Source: Geobacter sp.
Lineage (GTDB): Bacteria > Desulfobacterota > Desulfuromonadia > Geobacterales > Geobacteraceae
DNA length: 64,000 bases
Direction: 5' to 3'
Assembly: GCA_003574885.1 (NCBI GenBank)
Contig: PJFC01000001.1
Span: 620,001-684,000, forward strand
In this document: positions 53,796 to 61,984 of the stretch, in pieces
Layout: each line of letters opens with the position of its first letter
Numbering within the stretch: the stretch's first letter is position 1
Made by a program: the position numbers and the translations under genes
Notes under the pieces: model-generated
What the model saw: only the letters and a program-made list of their open reading frames with translations
Told to the model about the DNA's origin: nothing
Databases searched by the model: none

Positions 53796-53854
53796 TGCAG
53801 ATTCTCCTTTTGTTAGTGGTGTTACCATGGTTGAGAAACCCATGGGTTTCTCGG

Positions 53855-54178
53855 TCATTCTACCGGCGGTGCCCATTCGATGCGGACTTCGGGTTTACCG
53901 TTTCCCTTGGATGTGCCGGTTTTTTTCTGAGGTGTCTTTGCTGCTTCACCGTCAGTTCCCGCGGTGCCAGGCTCTGCGGGGTGGGATGGCGATGGCTCGG
54001 CTGCCGAAGCATTGTTTTCCTGATAGCTGATGCTGGCAATACTGCTGCTTGGTTCGTCGAGACGGATGGTCTGGACGTTGCCGGAGCGGTATTTTATGGT
54101 TATGTTGTCAGCGAAAGCGTTGCCTCCTGACAGGGTAAAGCAGGCAGTCATGAGTAAGAGAGCGCTGCTGGTTTTCAT
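53855..54178 (-). CDS. Small exported Pro/Ser/Lys-rich protein of the ext locus
   Basis: A ~107-residue protein with a signal peptide (SSALLLMTACFTLSGGNAFA), a short structured start (DNITIKYRSGNVQTIRLD) and a disordered Ala/Pro/Ser/Lys tail with a terminal RIEWAPPVE. AAAGGG precedes ATG 54178. I do not recognise a family. It lies 113 bases after the porin gene and in the same direction as the ext genes. Confidence 0.65.
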   Translation of the reverse strand: MKTSSALLLMTACFTLSGGNAFADNITIKYRSGNVQTIRLDEPSSSIASISYQENNASAAEPSPSHPAEPGTAGTDGEAAKTPQKKTGTSKGNGKPEVRIEWAPPVE

Positions 54179-54290
54179 CGGGATCCCTTTCATGCCCTTG
54201 TGCAATGCTGCGGCGCGGGGCATGTTGTTGTGCCGGAAACGACGGCCAGGAATGGTTTGACTTCCTGACCGCCGTCTCCGCTTTGATGTA

Positions 54291-55496
54291 TCAGAATATC
54301 AGCTGCAACTGGGTGATGAAGGTCGTGAAGTCTTTGCTCTGAAGTCCACCAACGGTTCCCTCGGTATTGAAGTCGGTGCGGGAAAGCTCTGCGGTAAGTT
54401 TAAGGTTCTGACCGCGGAAGTAGTAATTGGCGCCGCCGCCGTACCAGTCAACTTTCTGGTCAAAGATGTTATTGAGGCTGGCGAACCGCCACTTCTCGTA
54501 ACGGCCGAAGAATTGCAGCGGCAGGTTGGGGAGCATGTAGCCTGCCTTGGCATACCAGCCGTTTTTCTGCCCGTTGATGCCGATGGTTCCCGCATCGGGA
54601 CTGGTGCTTTTGTAGGCATCATCCAGGTCAACATCTTCATAGGCAGCAGAAGCGGTAACGGTACCGATTCCTTCAAGGGGATACTCGAAGAAGCCGTCAA
54701 CCGTCCAGGCCTGGTAATCCTTCTTGTCGGTTCTGGTTGCTGTATTGCCATAGGCGACTTCCGGCTCGAACTGATAGGCGCCGCCGATAGTCAGGACTTT
54801 CTTTTTCCCCAGGTAGGTTCCCTTGTAGCCATAGTCGTTCTCGGGGTCGAGGAGTGTAACGTGGCCGCGGAAGGAGTAGCGGAAATTGGAACTGGGAGCG
54901 GTGTCGCCGGAAACGGCCTTGCGCCCTTCCATGGCATCGATGCGGTACTGGAAGATGTCGTTGAACAGATTTCCCCACACCGCTACCCCGGTGTCGCGGG
55001 TGCTGGTATAGGCGGTACGAACGAATAGTGACCGGTCGAGGGTCAGGGGCATCTCGCATGCCTCCAGGTTTTCGCGAGAGAGGTTATACTTGAACTTGCC
55101 GGCGTTCACGTGGAAACTGTCATGGAGCTTGAAGCGCATGACCGCGTCGAGGAGCTGGAATTCCGTTCCCTGGTTGGTGCTGGCGACGCCGAGGGTGGAG
55201 ATGTTCTGGTCCTCGGTGAACTCCGTCTGGACATAAAGACTCAGCATCTCACCGTATTTGCCCATGAAGGCAAGCCGGTTGCGGCGGAAGTTGAAATTGG
55301 TGGTGGTATCGTCGTTGTTGTCTCCTGATCCGGTGTCCCGGACCGTCATCTGGAACTGTCCCTTGTAGTCGATCTGCAGGGCACCTTCGTCGTTCGGGCC
55401 AAAGGTGATCTTCGGCCCGGCGAAGGCTGTGCCGGCAACTAGAAGCAGACTGGCTGCAATTGTTGATATTCTTCCTGCCTTGGTCATCTTTATCAT
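54291..55496 (-). CDS. extI: Outer-membrane beta-barrel porin ExtI-like
   Basis: A 401-residue protein with a signal peptide (ISTIAASLLLVAGTAFA) and alternating aromatic/hydrophobic beta-strands ending in Phe (TTFITQLQLIF), as in outer-membrane barrels. LQIDYKGQFQMTVRDTGSGD, NFNFRRNRLAFMGKYGEML and NYYFRGQNLKLTAELSRTD are strand-like. It matches the porin-like ExtI reported for selenite/tellurite reduction in G. sulfurreducens and would let oxyanions or an attached cytochrome cross the outer membrane. AAAAGGAG precedes the ATG. Confidence 0.87.
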   Translation of the reverse strand: MIKMTKAGRISTIAASLLLVAGTAFAGPKITFGPNDEGALQIDYKGQFQMTVRDTGSGDNNDDTTTNFNFRRNRLAFMGKYGEMLSLYVQTEFTEDQNISTLGVASTNQGTEFQLLDAVMRFKLHDSFHVNAGKFKYNLSRENLEACEMPLTLDRSLFVRTAYTSTRDTGVAVWGNLFNDIFQYRIDAMEGRKAVSGDTAPSSNFRYSFRGHVTLLDPENDYGYKGTYLGKKKVLTIGGAYQFEPEVAYGNTATRTDKKDYQAWTVDGFFEYPLEGIGTVTASAAYEDVDLDDAYKSTSPDAGTIGINGQKNGWYAKAGYMLPNLPLQFFGRYEKWRFASLNNIFDQKVDWYGGGANYYFRGQNLKLTAELSRTDFNTEGTVGGLQSKDFTTFITQLQLIF

Positions 55497-55521
55497 GCAT
55501 GAACTCCTTTTTGTCGGGTTT

Positions 55522-55543
55522 ACCCCCTGCCAGGGCAGGGGGT
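55522..55543 (-). other. Strong hairpin between extH and extI
   Basis: A perfect 9-bp stem ACCCCCTGC/GCAGGGGGT with a 4-base loop follows the extH stop. No T-run follows, so read-through to extI is likely; it may set the relative amounts of the two mRNAs. Confidence 0.6.
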
Positions 55544-55560
55544 GTCAAGCCTTGACGCGA

Positions 55561-56928
55561 TCAGCAGCCACCACCGCCACTAGAGGCCCCGCCGCCAGTC
55601 GTACTGCTAACCGCGCTGCGATATGCTTTATCTGCTGTTTCGATCTGGTTCCCTTCGGCGAAACTCGGCTCTACGCCATAAACACGAGCACTATAGTCGA
55701 CTATTGCCAGACCACGGTCAATGTTCCACGTCAGACTGTCCATCAGTGAGGTGGTATCCCAGACGGATCCGACGTGCAGCTTACCGCCGGCATTGCTGCC
55801 GTTGAGGGCGAGGTGGTCGGACGAGGCCATCAGGTTCCACTGGCCTAGCGAGCCGTCGTACCATTTGATATCCACGTTAGAATTGTAATATGCGATACCG
55901 TCTAGGACAAAATATGCTTGAGAAGCGTTATTTCCAGCCCGACACATAGTAATGAAGGTTTTTGCTGAATCACGGTTGGCATCGCCAATGGTACTGGTTG
56001 AGCTAAAGGCTGCACTGATGGCAGCTTTTATCTCGTCAGCAGTTTTGAATGTTACACCGGTTATGACACTGGAGAGAGGGAAACCGTAAGAGCCTTTAAC
56101 ATAACCATCGAAAGGGGTATACACTTTTGGAGATGCTGGAGCAATAAGGTCCTGTGTTGAAAAAACACCAGGGTTTGCAGGACGAACTGTATCAAGAATA
56201 TATACGTTATCAACATTGCCGGCCACTATACCTTTGACATATGCAATCATCTCGCTGAGCGATACACGCATGTCAGTATTTATGTTGGTTGTTCCATTCT
56301 GGGCAACACCATAGGTTGACTTCTGAATGGTTGGTGCATTGGTTGTCAGAGCGTACCCTGCTGCAGTCCACCCAGCATTGCCACCTTGCAGAACCTTGAT
56401 GCGGTTTTTGGGGAATCCCCAGTAGCGGAATGTTGCATATGCTCTGGTCATATCGAGGGCAGATGTGCTGTTGGTTGTCAGCACTACTGTCGTGTTTGCG
56501 TCAATACCAGCTTTCTGTATCAGGGCATCAATCGTGGCACCGCTACAGACCATCTGGCCCGTGGCAGCCAGTGGCCCTTCGGCACGCGTTTCATAGAAAG
56601 TAGCGGGGCCGGCTGAGATCGACTGCGCGCCAGGGATATGACCGACGGTGTCGTAAGCGTTTGAACCGTTAGTTGCATTGGTGGTGGACATATCGAGAAT
56701 GACTACCCGGTCATACCCTCCCGCTTTGTTCACCAGTCCGGCATCTGCCCACTGTTTCAGATCGGCTGCCTGAATCAGGGCGGTTGCGGTTTTTGTCGTT
56801 ACGACCTCAGACGAGGGACTGTCGTATCCGTTCGTGCCGCAGCCAGACAGCCCGATGAGCGTGAGCATGGCGACGCCGAACAGGCCCGCCAAAATGATCC
56901 GCCCTTTTCTCCACACCTGCTGTGTCAT
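55561..56928 (-). CDS. extH: Rhodanese-like lipoprotein ExtH-like
   Basis: A 455-residue exported lipoprotein (lipobox LIGLSGC) with two rhodanese-type domains. The first (~residues 45-190) has TTNSTSALDMTR in place of the active Cys loop, so it is probably inactive. The second (~residues 225-370) has the loop MCRAGNNASQAY with a Cys in the active position. The protein ends in a Gly/Ser-rich tail with a terminal Cys (GGGASSGGGGC). It should act on reduced sulfur or selenium at the outer membrane or in the periplasm. AGGAGG lies 4 bases before the ATG. It is the first gene of the ext locus. Confidence 0.87.
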   Translation of the reverse strand: MTQQVWRKGRIILAGLFGVAMLTLIGLSGCGTNGYDSPSSEVVTTKTATALIQAADLKQWADAGLVNKAGGYDRVVILDMSTTNATNGSNAYDTVGHIPGAQSISAGPATFYETRAEGPLAATGQMVCSGATIDALIQKAGIDANTTVVLTTNSTSALDMTRAYATFRYWGFPKNRIKVLQGGNAGWTAAGYALTTNAPTIQKSTYGVAQNGTTNINTDMRVSLSEMIAYVKGIVAGNVDNVYILDTVRPANPGVFSTQDLIAPASPKVYTPFDGYVKGSYGFPLSSVITGVTFKTADEIKAAISAAFSSTSTIGDANRDSAKTFITMCRAGNNASQAYFVLDGIAYYNSNVDIKWYDGSLGQWNLMASSDHLALNGSNAGGKLHVGSVWDTTSLMDSLTWNIDRGLAIVDYSARVYGVEPSFAEGNQIETADKAYRSAVSSTTGGGASSGGGGC

Positions 56929-57044
56929 AGTACCTCCTATTGAAGTGAATTCCGGCCGGGGTGTCCCGGGCTCGGGAGACTAACCCTGCATACGCAAGGC
57001 CCTGTTTTGTCGCTAATTAAGTAATATTAAGCATAATTTAATTA

Positions 57045-57090
57045 TTGACATTATACGATAGATTTGGTCTAAGTATTAGTGAGTAATACT
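57045..57090. promoter_or_regulatory. Divergent promoter region with LysR-type dyad
   Basis: The dyad AGTATTA-GTGAG-TAATACT (57072-57090) overlaps a plus-strand promoter TTGACA (57045-57050) / TCTAAG (57068-57073) for the LysR gene. On the minus strand TATAAT (complement of 57050-57055) is a perfect -10 for extH, but the -35 position falls in the dyad and is poor. That pattern suits an activator-dependent extH promoter and autoregulation of the regulator. Confidence 0.65.
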
Positions 57091-57140
57091 CATACCCCCC
57101 TTGCGTAAACCGCATGTCCGAATCCACAGAGGGTACTCCC

Positions 57141-58076
57141 ATGGACCTTGTACTCTTGAAGACCTTTGTGAAGGTCGCGGCGACCGGCAGTATCACCAAG
57201 GCCGCCGTCGTGCTGTTTGTCACCCAGTCGGCGGTGTCTCGGCGAATCAAGCAGTTGGAAGAGTATGTGGGGAGTCCTCTCTTCGAACGCTCCGGTACGG
57301 CCCTGAAACCGACAAGTGCAGGCTACATGCTGATCGACAGGGCACACAAGATTCTCGAAATCGAGCGGGACATTTTCGCCAATCTTACTCCTCCCCAGAG
57401 CAAGCAAAAGATTTCATGCTGTTGCACTCCATGCCTCGGCATGCACCGCCTTTCCGGATTCCTTAGCTCCTTCGTTACCAGTCATGCAAAAACCATCGAT
57501 CTCAGCTGTGCCTTCACCATGCCGGAGGAGGCGCTTGCCGGCATCGACAGCGGAAAGTTCGATCTTGCCCTCATCGAGCACTGCGACGAACTTGAGCTGA
57601 AAAATTACGTCTGCCGTCATCTTCCTGATGACGAAATGGTCTTTGTCAGCAATCCCTCCCGGGGAATAGACCAGGCCGAAGTGGAGATCGGGCGACTGTT
57701 TGAAGAGCGGCTCTATCTGAAAAACCAGACCGGCTGTGCCAAGCGTTTCATCGATAAGAACCTGCTGGCTCTCGGGCGAACCATCAACGACTTTGCCGGC
57801 GTTGTCTACTTCGATGATCTTCTGTTTGTCATTGGTGAGGTGAGGGCGGGGAACGGGATCAGTTTCGTATCAAAGGAGTTTGTGCAGAGGGAGTTGCACG
57901 CCGGGCAGCTGGTGGCCCACAAGGTTGTGGGGTTTCATCACTTTCGGCCACGCACCATGGTTCTTTCCCGGGAACATCTGTCGCCCCTGGTGGAATCTTT
58001 TGTCGATGCGCTCTGTGACGAATTCCATGTCAGCGGTCCAAGCTGCTCCGGTGAATCTGTAGCCACCGGAACCTGA
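57141..58076 (+). CDS. LysR family regulator with Cys cluster, probable ext regulator
   Basis: A ~311-residue LysR protein. Residues 1-60 are the winged HTH (TFVKVAATGSITKAAVVLFV, TQSAVSRRIKQLEEYVGSPL). At the start of the effector domain lies SCCCTPC (Cys93, 94, 95 and 98), which is not a usual LysR feature; four more cysteines follow in the domain. Such clusters can bind soft metals or metalloids or act as a redox switch. The gene is divergent from extH and shares a promoter region with a dyad. ATG 57141 fits the family better than 57114. Confidence 0.88.
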   Translation: MDLVLLKTFVKVAATGSITKAAVVLFVTQSAVSRRIKQLEEYVGSPLFERSGTALKPTSAGYMLIDRAHKILEIERDIFANLTPPQSKQKISCCCTPCLGMHRLSGFLSSFVTSHAKTIDLSCAFTMPEEALAGIDSGKFDLALIEHCDELELKNYVCRHLPDDEMVFVSNPSRGIDQAEVEIGRLFEERLYLKNQTGCAKRFIDKNLLALGRTINDFAGVVYFDDLLFVIGEVRAGNGISFVSKEFVQRELHAGQLVAHKVVGFHHFRPRTMVLSREHLSPLVESFVDALCDEFHVSGPSCSGESVATGT

Positions 58077-58106
58077 AAATGCCATGCGGCAAATTGTAGC
58101 GAATTG

Positions 58107-58137
58107 AGGTCACTTTCCATAAGGGAAGTGACCTCTT
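58107..58137 (+). terminator. Intrinsic terminator after the LysR gene
   Basis: A 12-bp stem (58107-58118 with 58123-58134, one GU pair) with an ATAA loop and a weak CTTCTCGTT tail. Confidence 0.7.
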
Positions 58138-58279
58138 CTCGTTACAGATGAAGTGGCGGTTTTCATGCAATTCACCTATGCAGCCCCCTGGCGACGGCAA
58201 GGTTTGACTTGAACCCCAAAGGATTTAGAATTTGTGTGTAGCTGATCCCATGGAGAGAGTTAAGAAAAGGATGCGGAGA

Positions 58280-58846
58280 ATGATCACGAAGGCTCCCGCT
58301 CTTATTGTCGTACTTTTTGTTATCGGCATCGTTTCCGGCTGCGCGGGTCTCCTCCCTTCCGGAAAGGAGGAGACCCGTTCCCCCTGGAAGAGTTTCGACG
58401 ACGCCAAGGCCGCTTACGACCGGGTCGTCCTGAACAGTACCAACGTGGCTCAACTCCGGAACATCGGGTTCAACATCTATTCAACTCCGAATGTGCGCAT
58501 CCTCAACTACGTTGATATCGCCCAGACCACCCAGACCATCGAGAGGGGAGAGCTGGACGAAGGTTTCCAGAAGTGCCTGAAGGCAAAAAACGGCTGCCGG
58601 GGATACGTGCTTGAGCCGAAGGACATCAAGAGCAAGCGATACGGGAATGTTTTTCTCGATATCCTGAATTTCAGAAGAAAGACGAAAGAATCGGGATGGA
58701 GATTCAGGGTGCTGTTTGTTGTTGTCGACGACATCGTGGTCGAAAAACTCTGGAGCGGTGAGCCGATGATCGAAGAGGTACGGGATACCAAGAACCCTCT
58801 TGGCCCCTTTCAGGATGCCAGTCGCCTCGTGCCGAACTTCTGGTGA
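58280..58846 (+). CDS. Lipoprotein of unknown function
   Basis: A ~188-residue protein with a signal peptide and lipobox (VVLFVIGIVSGCAGLL) and a folded part without recognised motif (FDDAKAAYDRVVLNSTNVAQ, NVFLDILNFRRKTKESGWRF, then RVLFVVVDDIVVEKLWSGEP). The start is not certain: ATGs at 58250, 58271 and 58280 are in frame. It is probably anchored to a membrane. It lies near a diheme lipoprotein gene in the same direction, 140 bases upstream of it. Confidence 0.7.
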   Translation: MITKAPALIVVLFVIGIVSGCAGLLPSGKEETRSPWKSFDDAKAAYDRVVLNSTNVAQLRNIGFNIYSTPNVRILNYVDIAQTTQTIERGELDEGFQKCLKAKNGCRGYVLEPKDIKSKRYGNVFLDILNFRRKTKESGWRFRVLFVVVDDIVVEKLWSGEPMIEEVRDTKNPLGPFQDASRLVPNFW

Positions 58847-58986
58847 GCCAGAAGGACTGACTCGAGACAGGTTGTACGGTACGGGCCCCCTTAAGCTGTT
58901 GTCTTGCGCCGCCGTTGTGGTATGATACCTCCACAGATGTTCAATAGAAGTCTTTCTGCATCATTTTCCGCCAAGGAGTACCCGCT

Positions 58987-59322
58987 ATGAAAACTCTTGT
59001 TCTCCTTCTTCTCCTCGGGGCCGTTGCCCTCGTTTCAGGCTGTTCCATGTTCACTGCATGGAAAACCATCCCTCCTCCGGGTGGGTGTGACCAGTGTCAT
59101 ACGGTTCCCATCAGCGCCAACTGGAAGGTCGCCTACACGGCACCGATGCTATCGGACGAGAGGGGAGGGGAATATTTTCAGACTGCCCAACATACCTTGC
59201 CCCCCTCTCCGCGTCCCGCCTCAGCCCTCGAACTGCGAAAGGTGGAGGAACTGGCCTGCTTTGAATGTCACAAATCCCCCACTCCTGCTCACACGGGTCG
59301 GAAGGGGAAGTTCCACCACTGA
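58987..59322 (+). CDS. Diheme c-type cytochrome lipoprotein
   Basis: A 111-residue protein with a lipobox (LLLLGAVALVSGC) and two CxxCH sites (GCDQCHTVPI and CFECHKSPTP). It is small and probably attached to the outer membrane as an electron carrier. AAGGAG precedes the ATG. It may be ExtS, which I recall as a small c-type cytochrome lipoprotein linked to the ext locus, but it lies on the other strand and outside the operon, so the name is not given. Confidence 0.82.
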   Translation: MKTLVLLLLLGAVALVSGCSMFTAWKTIPPPGGCDQCHTVPISANWKVAYTAPMLSDERGGEYFQTAQHTLPPSPRPASALELRKVEELACFECHKSPTPAHTGRKGKFHH

Positions 59323-59379
59323 CTCTAGAGCCCAACGTCTTCGCGTAAGATAATTCCACTTCAGGACGGTTGTCATTTA

Positions 59380-60813
59380 ATGCTAAAAAACAGACGCAGA
59401 ACCAAGATTATTGCGACACTCGGTCCCTCCAGCGCTGCACCCGCCATGATCGAGCAGCTCATCGTGTCGGGCGTTGACGTGTTTCGCCTCAATTTTTCCC
59501 ACGGTGCCAACAAGGACAAGGCGGAGATCATTGCCACTGTCAGGAGCATTTCCCGGCGGCTCGGCAAGGCGGTGGCGATTCTGGCCGACCTCCAGGGGCC
59601 GAAGATCAGGACCGGCCGGATGGAGAATGGGGCCATCCAGCTGATCAAGGGGGATCGCCTCGACATAACCACCGATGAGGTAATGGGGCGCCCCGGACTC
59701 ATTTCCACCATCTACAAGCCCCTTCCCCACGACGTGAAACCGGGGTCGCGCATTCTCATGGATGACGGGCTCATAGAGCTCAAGGTGCAGTCGGTGACCG
59801 GTAACACGGTCCACTGCATAGTGGTGGAGGGGGGAACCCTGAAGGACCTGAAGGGGATCAATCTTCCCGGTGTCAACGTTTCCAGCCCATCCCTTACCCC
59901 CAAGGACCGGATCGACCTGGAATTCTGCCTGGAACACGATGTTGACTACCTCGCCCTCTCCTTCGTCAGGAAGAGTTCCGATGTGGAGGAGTTGAAACAG
60001 ATCATTGCCGACCGTGGCCTGACCATCCCGGTCATCGCCAAGATCGAGAAGCCCGAGGCGCTCCGCAACTTCAAGGCGATCCTGAAGGTGGTTGATGGGG
60101 TTATGGTGGCCCGCGGCGACCTGGGGGTGGAGATCGAGGCGGAGCGTGTCCCCCTCATTCAAAAGAAGATCATTCAGGCCTGCAATGCTGCCGGCAAGCC
60201 GGTCATCACCGCCACCCAGATGCTGGAATCGATGATCAGCCATCCGCGGCCGACCCGCGCCGAGACCTCGGATGTGGCCAATGCCATCCTGGACGGTACC
60301 GATGCGGTCATGCTCTCCGGCGAGACTGCATCGGGTCAGTTCCCGGTGGCTGCGGTCCGGACCATGGCCAAGGTGGCCCGTGATGTGGAGAGTGCCGGTC
60401 TGCTGCTCCCCCCTGCCCAGGCTGGTGTGCGCCGGTACAGCACAGCCGAAGCGGTGGCGGAAGCTGCCTGCCATGCGGCTGCAACCCTTAAGGCTCGTGC
60501 GCTCGTGGTCTTCACACAGTCGGGCAGTACGGCTGCCCTTATTTCCAAATTCCGTCCCCAGTTGCCGATCTTTGCCTTTACCCCGTTCCTGGAGATCGAG
60601 CGGCGTTTGGCCCTTTACTGGGGGGTTCAGACCTTCCATGTGGGGAGCATGTCGGGAACGGATCAGCAGATTGCGGCGGTTGAGGAAACACTGCTGGCTG
60701 CCGGCTTCAAGAAGGGGGATGTGGTGGTCATCACCATGGGAGTGCCGATCGAACTGCGGGGGTCGACCAACCTGATCAAGGTGCACAAGCTGGGAGAGGG
60801 GTTCTGCATCTGA
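59380..60813 (+). CDS. pyk: Pyruvate kinase
   Basis: A 477-residue protein with the full set of family features: RRTKIIATLGPSSAAPAM, the substrate-site VFRLNFSHG, ADLQGPKIRTGRM, the catalytic VIAKIEKPEALRNF, MVARGDLGVEIEAERVPLIQ, and ATQMLESMISHPRPTRAETS. It converts PEP + ADP to pyruvate + ATP in the cytoplasm. The gene stands alone after the diheme gene, and the OYE-family gene follows 46 bases later. Together with pckA at 9 kb it brackets PEP metabolism. Confidence 0.96.
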   Translation: MLKNRRRTKIIATLGPSSAAPAMIEQLIVSGVDVFRLNFSHGANKDKAEIIATVRSISRRLGKAVAILADLQGPKIRTGRMENGAIQLIKGDRLDITTDEVMGRPGLISTIYKPLPHDVKPGSRILMDDGLIELKVQSVTGNTVHCIVVEGGTLKDLKGINLPGVNVSSPSLTPKDRIDLEFCLEHDVDYLALSFVRKSSDVEELKQIIADRGLTIPVIAKIEKPEALRNFKAILKVVDGVMVARGDLGVEIEAERVPLIQKKIIQACNAAGKPVITATQMLESMISHPRPTRAETSDVANAILDGTDAVMLSGETASGQFPVAAVRTMAKVARDVESAGLLLPPAQAGVRRYSTAEAVAEAACHAAATLKARALVVFTQSGSTAALISKFRPQLPIFAFTPFLEIERRLALYWGVQTFHVGSMSGTDQQIAAVEETLLAAGFKKGDVVVITMGVPIELRGSTNLIKVHKLGEGFCI

Positions 60814-60859
60814 AACCTGAGGCCTTGAGCGGACGGATTGTTGGGGAGAGGGTATCTGT

Positions 60860-61984
60860 ATGAGAAAACTGTTTGATGAAACCAGGATCAACGGCATGTT
60901 GTTGCAGAACCGTCTGGTACGTTCTGCCACCTGGGAGGGGATGTGCGAGGATGACGGGCGTCCGACGGCAAAGCTTGCCGCCTATTACCGTACCTTGGCG
61001 CGGGGAGGGGTCGGCCTCATTATCACCGGTTACGCCTTCATCCGCCCCGACGGCAAACAGCTCCCCGGCCAGCTTGGCATCCATGCCGACAGCTTTGCCG
61101 CCGACATGCTCGCCTTGACCGATGCGGTCCACCGGGAGGGGGGGAAGATCTGCCTCCAGCTGGTCCATGTGGGGGGACAAACGAGCTTTAAAGCCATCGG
61201 GACCCAACCGGTGGCCCCGTCGGCAGTCAAAGTGGACCAGTATCCGGAGGAGCCGACCGAACTCTCCTCCGGCGACATTGGGGAGCTGGTGTCCCTTTTC
61301 GGAGAAGGCGCGTGCCGGGCCAGGGAGTACGGATTTGACGCAGTCCAGCTCCATGCCGCCCACGGCTACCTCATCAACCAGTTTCTTTCCCCGCTCACCA
61401 ACCGGCGTACGGATGGCTATGGCGGCAGCATTGAAAACCGGTGCCGCTTTCTCTTGGAGGTCTACCGGCGGGTCAGGAGAGTAGTGGGGAATGAGTTTCC
61501 GGTGTTCGTGAAGCTTAACGGCACCGACAACCTCGCGGGCGGACTCACGCCGGACGACGCACTGGTGGCGGCCCGTTTACTGGATGAGGAAGGGGTCGAC
61601 GCCATTGAAGTGAGTGGCGGCACGCCCGCCTCCGGCAGTGAAATCCCGGTCCGGCAGGGGATTGAGACCCGCGAGCAGGAGGCCTACAACCTCTCCTGTG
61701 CCTATCGCATTAAGCAGACAGTTTCCTGTCCCGTTATGGTGGTGGGGGGGCTCCGCTCTTTCGGGGTCGTCGACGGGATAATTCGCCGTGAAGAGGCGGA
61801 CTACGTCTCCATGGCTCGTCCCTTCATCCGCGAGCCGGACCTTTCCCGTCGCTGGCAGGGTGGGGACGAAGCCCGCGCCCGCTGTATCTCCTGCAACGGC
61901 TGTTTCAAGCCGGGGCTGAAAAGCGGGGGGATTTACTGCGTGATTGACAAGATCGAACGGGAGAACAAGGGAACGTCACTGTAA
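60860..61984 (+). CDS. NADH:flavin oxidoreductase (old yellow enzyme family)
   Basis: A 374-residue TIM-barrel FMN protein with NRLVRSATWEGMCEDDGRPT at the N-terminus, LQLVHVGGQTS, the catalytic HAAHGYLINQFLSPLTNRRT and DGYGGSIENRCRFLLEV. The C-terminal CISCNGCFKPGLKSGGIYC resembles the Fe-S ligand set of the larger 2,4-dienoyl-CoA-reductase branch, though the second half of that protein is absent. It may therefore hold a cluster. GGAGAGGG precedes the ATG. Its stop overlaps the start of the permease gene. Confidence 0.88.
   Translation: MRKLFDETRINGMLLQNRLVRSATWEGMCEDDGRPTAKLAAYYRTLARGGVGLIITGYAFIRPDGKQLPGQLGIHADSFAADMLALTDAVHREGGKICLQLVHVGGQTSFKAIGTQPVAPSAVKVDQYPEEPTELSSGDIGELVSLFGEGACRAREYGFDAVQLHAAHGYLINQFLSPLTNRRTDGYGGSIENRCRFLLEVYRRVRRVVGNEFPVFVKLNGTDNLAGGLTPDDALVAARLLDEEGVDAIEVSGGTPASGSEIPVRQGIETREQEAYNLSCAYRIKQTVSCPVMVVGGLRSFGVVDGIIRREEADYVSMARPFIREPDLSRRWQGGDEARARCISCNGCFKPGLKSGGIYCVIDKIERENKGTSL

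Noticed and set aside
55540-55563. The extH stop TGA follows a terminal Cys and is followed by a strong hairpin, so selenocysteine was considered here too.
   Set aside because: Read-through would run out of frame into extI with no sensible stop or conserved text, the hairpin is not at the SECIS spacing, and the rhodanese domains are already complete.
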